DNA from: JAUVXJ01 sp034430275
GTDB lineage: Bacteria > Chloroflexota > Anaerolineae > UBA7937 > B3-Chlor
Reading direction: 5' to 3'
DNA length: 36,629 nt
NCBI GenBank assembly: GCA_034430275.1
Contig: DAOUEW010000332.1
Coordinates: 1-36,629, forward strand
The position numbers and the translations under genes were made by a program. Within the stretch, counting starts at the first letter, position 1, and the number at the start of each line of letters is the position of its first letter. The notes under the pieces are model-generated. The model was not told the origin of the DNA. It ran no database searches and saw nothing but the letters and a program-made list of their open reading frames with translations. Of this stretch, positions 1 to 6,596 are shown piece by piece.

Positions 1-1325
1 TAGTCGTTGGTGCCCATCAGTCCAAGAATGACTTCGGAGGGCTGGGGCGTAGCGGCTGCGGGAGAAGCTGTGGACACAGCCACCGCAGTGCCACTCGGAA
101 CCACTGGGGCGCTGGCCGCTTGGGCCAACCTGGCCAGGGGTAGTCGTAACCAGGAGGCGGTGGTGGCCACGAAGCCCACCGGGCTCGATTCCGTCACGCC
201 GTCGAAGGTCGTGATCTGATACCGATAGGACGTCGATGGATTCAGTCCGCTCTCACTGAATCCCGTGTCTCTTACGCTGGTCCGCAAGGTATACATGTTG
301 TAGCCCGAGCCCATGTCCCAGTAGACGCGGAAGATGGCTCCTGTCGCCGCAGTGGGCGCCTCCCAGACCAGGTTGATCTCGTCGCCCCCCACGCTCACCG
401 CAGAGACGTTCACAGGCGGAACGGGAGGAGAGATCCACGTGCCCGGTGTGGCCTCGGGACCGACCGTCGCCGTAGCTGTGGGTATCGTGGCGGTCGGAGT
501 AGGGCTAGCCGCTGGGGTCGAGGTATGCGTAGCTGTCGGTGTCGGTGTCGATGTCCTGGTACTGGTGTGTGTCGGCGTGGGAGTGGCCGTCATCGTGGGC
601 GTGGAGCTAGGGGAGGGCGTCCCGGTGCTCGTGACAGCCGGGCTTGGAGTCGACGTGCTCGTCTCAGTCCAGGTGGGCGACGGCGTGTGCGTCTCAGTCC
701 AGGTCGGTGACGGCGTGCTCGTGCTGGTATGAGTCCACGTGGGCGTGGGCGTGCTCGTGGGCATCGGCGTCCGGGTAGCCGTGGCGGAAGGACTGGCGGC
801 CAGAACAGCGGTGGTTGTCAGGCTTGGCGTAGGAGTGCGGGTCGCTGTGGACGTCGCCATCGAGGTGGGGGTCTTGGTAGCCGTATCAGTATCGCTTGGT
901 GGCACGGTCTTCGTGGGCGTGTCGGTCGGCGTGGGAGTGGCCGTCGATGTACTCATCGCGGTCGGTGTTGAGGAAGGTGTCGCAGTCGGGCTCGCAGTGG
1001 AGGTGCTCACCGGCGACGCCGGTGCGACCACCTCTTCGGGTTCAGTGGTGCCAGGCGTGTGCGACGGAGAAGCCGTCGAGGTCGACGTGAAGGTCGGTAC
1101 TATGTGCAGGCCGGTAGTTGGTGTGGGCGAAGCCGCAACTCCCTCTACGGTTGGCCCTGACGGGATAGGCGACCCCTCAACGGGTCCACCCTTCGAGACG
1201 GTCAAGCGGCCACCAGGGGGGACGGTGTAGACGAGGAGTGCGATGAGCCCCCCAAACACGAAGAAGTTGAGGATGGCCAGAACGACGATGATGGTCACCC
1301 ATGACTCTGAACTGAGATTCCTCAT
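1..1325 (-). CDS. Membrane-anchored Thr/Pro/Ser-stalk protein with FN3 domain (3' end off window)
   Basis: I translated this from the ATG at 1325; the frame stays open for 441 codons to the window edge, so the C-terminus is missing or just reached. Residues about 8-36 form one hydrophobic segment, probably an uncleaved signal anchor. Residues about 50-295 are a low-complexity stalk of Thr, Pro and Ser with the pattern TPTPT or TWTETHTPSP. Residues about 300-385 look like a fibronectin type III domain, with an NLVWEAP strand and a STSYRYQITTFDG strand. A second Ala/Thr/Pro-rich linker follows. It is the third gene of a minus-strand operon with two small membrane proteins. The likely role is a surface-displayed adhesion or binding protein, but no ligand can be named. 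The opposite strand has long Val/Gly-rich open frames that are shadows of the stalk. Confidence 0.8.
   Translation of the reverse strand, partial: MRNLSSESWVTIIVVLAILNFFVFGGLIALLVYTVPPGGRLTVSKGGPVEGSPIPSGPTVEGVAASPTPTTGLHIVPTFTSTSTASPSHTPGTTEPEEVVAPASPVSTSTASPTATPSSTPTAMSTSTATPTPTDTPTKTVPPSDTDTATKTPTSMATSTATRTPTPSLTTTAVLAASPSATATRTPMPTSTPTPTWTHTSTSTPSPTWTETHTPSPTWTETSTSTPSPAVTSTGTPSPSSTPTMTATPTPTHTSTRTSTPTPTATHTSTPAASPTPTATIPTATATVGPEATPGTWISPPVPPVNVSAVSVGGDEINLVWEAPTAATGAIFRVYWDMGSGYNMYTLRTSVRDTGFSESGLNPSTSYRYQITTFDGVTESSPVGFVATTASWLRLPLARLAQAASAPVVPSGTAVAVSTASPAAATPQPSEVILGLMGTND
661..720 (-). repeat. Two tandem 30-nt repeats in the stalk
   Basis: Positions 661-690 and 691-720 are near-identical 30-nt units, with only a few differences, and partial copies continue to about 750. 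On the minus strand each unit encodes a ten-residue block around TPSPTWTET. This is the recent-duplication part of a much longer degenerate TP-repeat stalk. Confidence 0.75.
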
Positions 1326-1336
1326 AGCAGGTCACG

Positions 1337-1552
1337 TCAGACCAGCTCTCTCCTGCTCATCTCAATGAGTCGTCGCGACAGAGCGACGATGGGCCCCATC
1401 AGAGTCATTAGCTCCCTCCAAGGGATGTCCCGGAGACCTAGCTCTGATCCTCGCCTCGAGCGGCGAAGGAGAACCAGGGCAGCCACTGCACCCAGAGAGG
1501 CCCCCAATACGATTCCGAGCAGAATGGCGGGGTTCCAGCTCCTCGTCTTCAC
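1337..1552 (-). CDS. Small single-pass membrane protein
   Basis: A 71-residue protein starting at GTG 1552, with a clear ribosome-binding site (GGAGGT at 1558-1563, 5 nt upstream). Residues about 9-29 form one membrane segment (AILLGIVLGASLGAVAALVL) followed by Arg-rich residues (RRSRRGSE), which predicts a cytoplasmic C-terminal tail. The glycine-rich segment resembles YtxH-like small membrane proteins, but I do not assign a family. It lies 3 nt after the gene at 1556-1846 and 11 nt before the stalk/FN3 gene, so the three are probably co-transcribed and translationally coupled. Function unknown. Confidence 0.7.
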   Translation of the reverse strand: MKTRSWNPAILLGIVLGASLGAVAALVLLRRSRRGSELGLRDIPWRELMTLMGPIVALSRRLIEMSRRELV

Positions 1553-1555
1553 TGC

Positions 1556-1846
1556 TCACCTCCGTTTGGCCAGATAGGACAGGCCTCTTCTCAACCCCAC
1601 GGTGGCTGCCCACGTCCAGAAGACTGGCTGGACGGCCACCGCCGATACCAGCTTGGACAGTCGCTCTGCTTGCTCCACTCCGCCTCGCACCTGGCGGAGC
1701 CTGGGCTTGATGGGTGTCTTCAGACGGCGCATGTATCTGATCGCATAAAAGGGGACAACCACTAAAGGCACCGCGACGACCACAGCTTCCACGACGAGCA
1801 GAATGAGGGACAGGTCTCTTGCCACGGTCAAACCATCAACGGACAT
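1556..1846 (-). CDS. Small membrane protein, first gene of the stalk-protein operon
   Basis: I place the start at ATG 1846 (MSVDGLTVARD), giving 96 residues. A GTG at 1888 would give a longer frame, but it overlaps the -10 box of the promoter at 1880-1908 and cannot be on the transcript. A GTGGAG motif sits just ahead of the ATG. Residues about 10-36 are strongly hydrophobic (LILLVVEAVVVAVPLVVVPF), followed by basic residues and an amphipathic stretch (VRGGVEQAERLSKLVSAVAV) like that of DUF948-type proteins. A second weakly hydrophobic segment (PVFWTWAATVGL) may touch the membrane. Its stop codon overlaps the ribosome-binding site of the next gene. Function unknown; family resemblance is only suggestive. 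Confidence 0.65.
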   Translation of the reverse strand: MSVDGLTVARDLSLILLVVEAVVVAVPLVVVPFYAIRYMRRLKTPIKPRLRQVRGGVEQAERLSKLVSAVAVQPVFWTWAATVGLRRGLSYLAKRR

Positions 1847-1879
1847 GGCTCCACTCCACAGGATCACTTGCGCTGGCCT

Positions 1880-1908
1880 ATTGTACACAGGTTGTTCTTC
1901 ATAGTCAA
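1880..1908 (-). promoter_or_regulatory. Sigma-70-type promoter for the 1846-1 operon
   Basis: Read on the minus strand: TTGACT (1908-1903), 17-bp spacer, TACAAT (1885-1880). Transcription should begin near 1873, about 27 nt ahead of the ATG at 1846. This excludes the GTG at 1888 as a start. Confidence 0.8.
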
Positions 1909-2009
1909 TCGCATTGGGGAAGGCACTGCATCAGAACGTCAGGCAGCAGTTCACAACGAAGGCTGCCGGGACCGGGCCGATGCCCCATGGCACAGGTCGT
2001 GCCACGGTG

Positions 2010-2038
2010 TTGCCAACCGTGAGGCGTTCTGTTATAAT
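2010..2038 (+). promoter_or_regulatory. Sigma-70-type promoter for the LysM gene
   Basis: TTGCCA (2010-2015), 17-bp spacer, TATAAT (2033-2038). The -10 is consensus and the -35 differs at two positions. Predicted transcription start near 2045, giving a leader of about 38 nt before the GTG at 2083. Confidence 0.85.
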
Positions 2039-2082
2039 ACGGCTATTCGACACCAGGAGACGGTGTCTGGGAGAATACAAGG

Positions 2083-3270
2083 GTGAAGTGTCCTAATTGT
2101 GGCGCCACGTTCAGAGGCGGTCGTGGCCGATGTCCAGCGTGTGGCTACAGAGTACAGGCCAAGAAACTCGTGAGGCGATGCCCGGAATGCCGCGCCAGAG
2201 TGGCCGAGGGGGCCAAGACTTGCCTGATGTGCGGGGCAAGTCTGGATGGCGGTAGGAGCTTCCTCCCTCAAGTATCCCTCTCGATGATTCCCCCGGCACC
2301 CTTGCTCGGAGCCGCCCTGGCCATCGTGCTGTTGGCGGCAATCTGGTTTCTCAAGCCGTGGAGGGGTATTCACCTGGGGACCTACTATACGCCCACGGCC
2401 ACCGCGACGTTCACACATACCCCCACCTCCACCCCGACTCCCAGCGTCACGCCTACGGCTCCGCCCACTGACACACCAACACCGCAAGTGACCACCTACA
2501 TCGTTCGCACCGGTGATACGCTGAGCCTGATTGCCGGACAGTTCGGGGTCACCGTGGACGCCATCATGGAGGTCAACAGGCTTACGGACTACGTGATCCA
2601 GGTAGGTCAGGAGCTGCTGATCCCCGTGGAGGTGGAAGAACCCGCGGCCAGCGCTGTAGCTGACGAGACGCCTGGCGCGGAGGCCACGGTGCAGCCCGCG
2701 CCCAGGACATACGTCGTGCAGCCGGGAGACAGCCTGTCCGGGATAGCTGAACGCTTCGGTGTGTCACAGCAGGAGCTCATGGAGGCCAACGACATCACCG
2801 ACCCGGACTCGATCCGCGAGAGCCAGTCATTGGTGATACCAGGTCCTGCGACCTCCACAGAGACTCCCGGTATCGGCGGACCGCCCACGCCCACGGTCTC
2901 ATCCGATCTCGTCTATCCGGCCCCCGTCCTTCTAGGACCGCCGGACGGGTCGGAGTTCCACGACGAGGATGCTGAGACGCCGATTCTCCTCAACTGGCTA
3001 TCTGTGGGCCTGCTGGGTGAGGACGAGTGGTACGCGGTGTCCATACGCTGCGTGGCCGATGAGGAAGTTGACGAACAAGAGATCGTCGAGCTAGGCAAGG
3101 CAACATCCTATCGGCTTCCCCTCGAACTTCGCCCACCTTCGGAAGCCGAATCTCACCTCTTCGAGTGGCAAGTCACCGTATTGCGGTTGGTGGAAACCGA
3201 GGTCGAGGGCGAACCTCAGACGGTCCGGATAGGCCGCGAGAGCGAAAGACGCGCGTTCTACTGGTACTAG
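2083..3270 (+). CDS. Zinc-ribbon, transmembrane, double-LysM protein
   Basis: 395 residues from GTG 2083. Domains in order: two zinc ribbons (C3/C6/C17/C20 and C33/C36/C47/C50); one membrane segment about 68-91; a Thr/Pro stalk about 101-136; LysM 1 about 138-181 (YIVRTGDTLSLIAGQFGV); LysM 2 about 209-253 (YVVQPGDSLSGIAERFGV); and a C-terminal Ig-like domain about 278-395. The arrangement predicts a cytoplasmic zinc-binding head and an outside part that binds peptidoglycan or another N-acetylglucosamine polymer. The C-terminal domain resembles that of the protein at 27961-28920 (both contain a PxDGxxF turn and a LLGEDEWYAV/GLGEGEYYHV strand). It has its own promoter. The next gene converges on it with no base between the two stop codons. 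Confidence 0.88.
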   Translation: MKCPNCGATFRGGRGRCPACGYRVQAKKLVRRCPECRARVAEGAKTCLMCGASLDGGRSFLPQVSLSMIPPAPLLGAALAIVLLAAIWFLKPWRGIHLGTYYTPTATATFTHTPTSTPTPSVTPTAPPTDTPTPQVTTYIVRTGDTLSLIAGQFGVTVDAIMEVNRLTDYVIQVGQELLIPVEVEEPAASAVADETPGAEATVQPAPRTYVVQPGDSLSGIAERFGVSQQELMEANDITDPDSIRESQSLVIPGPATSTETPGIGGPPTPTVSSDLVYPAPVLLGPPDGSEFHDEDAETPILLNWLSVGLLGEDEWYAVSIRCVADEEVDEQEIVELGKATSYRLPLELRPPSEAESHLFEWQVTVLRLVETEVEGEPQTVRIGRESERRAFYWY

Positions 3271-4647
3271 TCAGTTTCCACCGATGGTCATTCCCCCGAT
3301 GACCATCGTCGGTGCGCCGACCGAAGCAGCAAGGGGTATGAACCTCAGATCGTCGGCAGTCCCCTGAACGTTGGCTAGCATCTCCAGCATGTTGCCCGCC
3401 ACTGTGACCTCAGTGACGGGCCTGACGATCTCGCCGTTCTCCACCCACAAGCCGCTAGCCCCCACCGAATAGTCTCCATTGATGGGGTTGATGCCCCCAG
3501 TGTTCATCGTGCTGGTCACGTACAGACCCTTCTCGACACCGCCGATCAACTCGGCGACCGGCGTGGAGGACGGCTCCAGATAGAGGTTGGTTGGAGCAGG
3601 GTGGGGCAGGGTTCTATGAGAGCCCCTCTGACCGTTTCCAGTGGACGTTGTGCCCTCCACGTTGGCCGTGTAGGTGTCGTAGAGCAAACCCTCGAGCCGA
3701 CCGTTGGCGATGAGCCGCGTCCTCGAACTGGGCACGCCTTCGCCATCGAAAGGAGCCGAAGCGAGACCACCCACCAACCGGCCGTCATCGATGAGGCAAA
3801 CACCCTCGGCAGCGATCTTCTCTCCCAACTTGCCCATGAGAAACGAACGACCACGCTGCGTGGCCTCCCCAGTCAGCGCCTCTGCCAGAAACGACAGGAG
3901 TTCCGTCCCTGCGAAGGGGTCCAGCACTACCTCTGCCTGTTGGGTCCTTACTGGCGTTCCACCTAGCAGTTCGAGGGCCCTGCGGGCAGCTTCCGCACCG
4001 ATCTCCGGGGGGTCGAGATCCTCGTAGAAGACAGACCAACCGAGCCCCATCCCGGAGGCTTGTTCGCTCTCGTCTCTGGCCACCGCCCTGAGGTAGGCGA
4101 CGATGCCTGTCCGCTCATAGGAGCCGCAGAATCCATGGGAGTTCGCCAGATACACACGTGAGAGCTCATCGTGGTAGGAACAGTACAGCGTGGCGACGAC
4201 ACGTGGATCGTAGCCGAGAGCCACCCGCTCGACCTCCAGGAGGAGACCCACCTTGCCGTCGACACTGCGCCCGGACAGCCCATCGTCGTAGATCTTTAGG
4301 TCCTCAGCGGAGACGGGGGAGTGCTTGTGGCGTGGCAGAGTCCTGTACTCGTCGCGGTCGGCACTGTCTGCCAGCGCCAGGGCGGCGCGCACTGTAGACT
4401 CCAGAGCCGGGGCTGCGAAATCGGAAGTGTACGCATAGCCCATCCTGCCACTCTTGATGACCCGCAGCCCCAACCCTCTGGAGACCGCTCGCGACATCTC
4501 GCGGACCTCGCCGGCGCTGACGCGGATCATGGTAGACTGGCCATGAGTGACCACCGCTTCTGCTTCGACATCTCCGCCCGAGGCTCGAGCGACCAGATCC
4601 TCTGCCAGCTTGAGGTAGTCCTCGTCCATGCTGTGATCCTGGCCCAT
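3271..4647 (-). CDS. tldE: TldE/PmbA-type subunit of the TldD/TldE protease
   Basis: 458 residues if started at ATG 4647, which overlaps the tldD stop by one base (TAATG); an ATG at 4629 is an alternative. The frame stays open upstream inside tldD, but that part is antisense-frame noise. It belongs to the PmbA/TldA family: ends with conserved blocks such as GGINPINGDYSVGASGLWVENGEI and VTVAGNMLEML. Unlike TldD it has no HExxxH metal motif, as expected for the non-catalytic subunit that helps form the closed TldD/TldE peptidase chamber. In other bacteria the pair degrades unfolded or leader peptides and matures some RiPPs such as microcin B17. No RiPP precursor is visible nearby. Translation is probably coupled to tldD. 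Confidence 0.92.
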   Translation of the reverse strand: MGQDHSMDEDYLKLAEDLVARASGGDVEAEAVVTHGQSTMIRVSAGEVREMSRAVSRGLGLRVIKSGRMGYAYTSDFAAPALESTVRAALALADSADRDEYRTLPRHKHSPVSAEDLKIYDDGLSGRSVDGKVGLLLEVERVALGYDPRVVATLYCSYHDELSRVYLANSHGFCGSYERTGIVAYLRAVARDESEQASGMGLGWSVFYEDLDPPEIGAEAARRALELLGGTPVRTQQAEVVLDPFAGTELLSFLAEALTGEATQRGRSFLMGKLGEKIAAEGVCLIDDGRLVGGLASAPFDGEGVPSSRTRLIANGRLEGLLYDTYTANVEGTTSTGNGQRGSHRTLPHPAPTNLYLEPSSTPVAELIGGVEKGLYVTSTMNTGGINPINGDYSVGASGLWVENGEIVRPVTEVTVAGNMLEMLANVQGTADDLRFIPLAASVGAPTMVIGGMTIGGN

Positions 4648-6053
4648 TAGTGTCCCTTCGTGCCACCCACGGTGATGCTGGGAATGAGAAGTGTGGGCTG
4701 TCCCACGCCGACCGGAACCTGTTGCCCCTTGCCACACATCCCCAGACCCTTGTCCAACTCCAGATCGTTCCCAACCATGGTGATCTCTCTCAGTATCTCG
4801 GGGCCGTTTCCGATCAGATTCGCCCCCCGGACCGGAGCAGTGAGTCTTCCGTCCTCGATCAGATACCCTTCGTTGACGCTGAAGACGAAATCGCCCCTGG
4901 CCGTGTCCGCCTGGCCGCCCCCCAGCATCTTGACATAAAGCCCGCGCTTGACTGACCGAAGGATATCGTCGGGGTCGCTCTCGCCCGCTTCGATCAGAGT
5001 GTTGGTCATCCGAGGCATGGGAAGGTAACGAAAGGACTCTCGCCGCCCATTCCCCGTGGACTGGCGGCCAGCGCTCCGGGCCTGGGCGAGATCCCACATG
5101 TATTCTCTCAGGACTCCTTGCTCGATGAGCACTGTACGCTGGGAGGGCCTACCATCATCATCGAAGCGAAAGGAGCCACGTCGCCCGGGCAGGGTGGCGT
5201 CGTCCACGAGAGTGATCAGAGGGGAGGCCACCCGCTCGCCTAATCGTCCTGCAAAGATGGAGCCTCCCTGCATCACCGCGTCGGCCTCCAAGGCGTGTCC
5301 ACAGGCTTCGTGGAACAGGACCCCTCCCCAACCATGATTCATCACCACGGGCATAGGCCCTGCCGGGGCCGGTTCTGCGTCGAGCATCCTCACGGCAGAC
5401 GCCGCAGCGTCCCGCACCTCGGCCACCGGATCGACCTGATCAAGGAGCTCCAGGCCCATCTGTCCCCCGATGCCCCGGATGCTTTCCTGGACCAGATCCT
5501 GCCTTCGCGCCATGACCACCAGGATCAGCCGGAGGATGTTCCGCTCGTCTTCCGCCCAAAGCCCCTCGGAGTTCCCGATCCACACCCGCCGACGGTATTC
5601 GCCGTAGAGGACCTGCACCTGACTCACCCGAGGGTCATAGACCCTTGCCTCCCGGTCCAGATCGCGGAGCAGTTCGCCCTTGGCGCGGTCGCTCACCTCG
5701 TCGAACGGTCTCTGGCTGGTGAACACCAGATCGCTATGGGCATGGGTGAAAGCGAGCACCTGCGAGCGGTTGGTGCCCCTGGCTGCCGAGGCAGCCTCTC
5801 TCGCCGCAGTCAGCAGACTGGCTTCTGACAGGTCATCGCTGTGGGCATAGGTGGCCAGTCCACCGTAGAAGACACGGATCCCGGCGCCTCGGTCCAGTCC
5901 CCGTACCGCTTCTTCCACCTTGGAGTCTTCCAGGCTCAGGGTGGTGCTCTGTCGATCCTCGATGTAGATCTCGCTGAGATCCCCGCCGTTCTTGACGGCC
6001 TCGGACAACACCCTGCGTGCAGACTCTTCAGGCACCAACTCCACTTCCGTCAT
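4647..6053 (-). CDS. tldD: TldD metallopeptidase
   Basis: 468 residues, the usual family length, starting at ATG 6053. The metal-binding motif is intact: H248-E249-A-C-G-H253 inside GVLFHEACGHALEAD. Other family blocks are VDDATLPGRRGSFRFDDDG, TGNGRRESFRYLPMPRMTN and GGGQADTARGDFVF. Together with TldE it forms a cytoplasmic zinc protease that clips short unfolded peptides. The gene follows rpsT on the same strand, but a terminator lies between them (6101-6130), so its own promoter must be in the short gap or it depends on read-through; I could not identify that promoter with confidence. It is followed by tldE with a one-base overlap. Confidence 0.95.
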   Translation of the reverse strand: MTEVELVPEESARRVLSEAVKNGGDLSEIYIEDRQSTTLSLEDSKVEEAVRGLDRGAGIRVFYGGLATYAHSDDLSEASLLTAAREAASAARGTNRSQVLAFTHAHSDLVFTSQRPFDEVSDRAKGELLRDLDREARVYDPRVSQVQVLYGEYRRRVWIGNSEGLWAEDERNILRLILVVMARRQDLVQESIRGIGGQMGLELLDQVDPVAEVRDAAASAVRMLDAEPAPAGPMPVVMNHGWGGVLFHEACGHALEADAVMQGGSIFAGRLGERVASPLITLVDDATLPGRRGSFRFDDDGRPSQRTVLIEQGVLREYMWDLAQARSAGRQSTGNGRRESFRYLPMPRMTNTLIEAGESDPDDILRSVKRGLYVKMLGGGQADTARGDFVFSVNEGYLIEDGRLTAPVRGANLIGNGPEILREITMVGNDLELDKGLGMCGKGQQVPVGVGQPTLLIPSITVGGTKGH

Positions 6054-6100
6054 TCTGTGCTATGCTCCCATCCCCCGCCCCGCATGCCTGCGGCGAGACA

Positions 6101-6130
6101 GCAAAAGACATCGCCAACCCCACGGCGATG
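6101..6130 (-). terminator. Intrinsic terminator of rpsT
   Basis: Minus-strand reading: stem CATCGCC (6130-6124) pairs perfectly with GGCGATG (6115-6109) across an 8-nt loop, followed by TCTTTTG. It sits 43 nt after the rpsT stop codon. Confidence 0.75.
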
Positions 6131-6173
6131 CCCTTTCCCGGACATTCTCCACGAGCAGTATAACCGCGTCCCG

Positions 6174-6455
6174 CTACTGATCTGCCGACTGTCCCTGGGC
6201 GCGATGCAGGCGCTTGATGAGTCGCGATTTCCTCCGCGCTGCGTTCTTCTTGTGCACCACTCCCTTCTGAGCTGCTCTGTCCAGGGCACTCACGGCCAGT
6301 GCGGCAACTTCGGCAGCCTCATCCAGCTTCTGCTCGGCGATCAGTTGATTCGTTCTCTTGATGTACGTTCGGGCCTCAGAACGGTAGACCCGGTTGCGCA
6401 ATCTCCGCTTGTCGGTCTGTCTCAGTCTCTTCTTGGCTGACTCAGTTACTGGCAA
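6174..6455 (-). CDS. rpsT: 30S ribosomal protein S20
   Basis: 93 residues, starting at TTG 6455. The start is set by an AAAGGAG ribosome-binding site 8 nt upstream. The sequence is basic and helical with the S20 pattern: an N-terminal SAKKRLRQTDKRRLRNR stretch and a C-terminal GVVHKKNAARRKSRLIKRLH stretch. S20 binds 16S rRNA directly and acts early in assembly of the small subunit. A TTG start also occurs in rpsT of Escherichia coli (UUG), where it is linked to autoregulation; whether that applies here is inference. The gene is monocistronic, with its own promoter at 6492-6520 and terminator at 6101-6130. Confidence 0.96.
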   Translation of the reverse strand: MPVTESAKKRLRQTDKRRLRNRVYRSEARTYIKRTNQLIAEQKLDEAAEVAALAVSALDRAAQKGVVHKKNAARRKSRLIKRLHRAQGQSADQ

Positions 6456-6491
6456 GACCCGTACTCCTTTCTCCCTATCTCACACAGATTG

Positions 6492-6520
6492 ATCATACAT
6501 GCTTTCGAGGGATTTGTCCA
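6492..6520 (-). promoter_or_regulatory. Sigma-70-type promoter of rpsT
   Basis: Minus strand: TGGACA (6520-6515), 17-bp spacer, TATGAT (6497-6492). Transcription should begin near 6485. Its -35 box lies only two bases from the -35 box of the divergent promoter at 6523-6551. Confidence 0.8.
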
Positions 6521-6522
6521 GC

Positions 6523-6551
6523 TTTACATCCGTCTGAAACGATGGTATAAT
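6523..6551 (+). promoter_or_regulatory. Sigma-70-type promoter of the 6597-8731 operon
   Basis: TTTACA (6523-6528), 17-bp spacer, TATAAT (6546-6551). Predicted start near 6558, giving a leader of about 39 nt. Divergent from the rpsT promoter. Confidence 0.85.
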
Positions 6552-6596
6552 TCACGCGGTCGTAGATAGTCCGGTGCCGGGAGGCGCTACGTAGTT

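Noticed and set aside
334..1230. Long plus-strand open frames rich in Val, Gly and Ala
   Set aside because: They are antisense to the Thr/Pro/Ser stalk of the minus-strand FN3 protein. Codons for Thr and Pro read backwards give Gly, Arg, Val and Ala; there is no promoter or ribosome-binding site.
4648..5097. Upstream extension of the tldE frame to 5097
   Set aside because: It lies entirely within tldD in another frame and shows no PmbA similarity. The TAATG overlap at 4647 gives the expected family length.
3271..6053. RiPP biosynthetic cluster around tldD/tldE
   Set aside because: TldD/TldE can mature RiPPs, but no precursor peptide, cyclodehydratase, radical SAM enzyme or exporter is found nearby. 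It is more simply a housekeeping protease pair.
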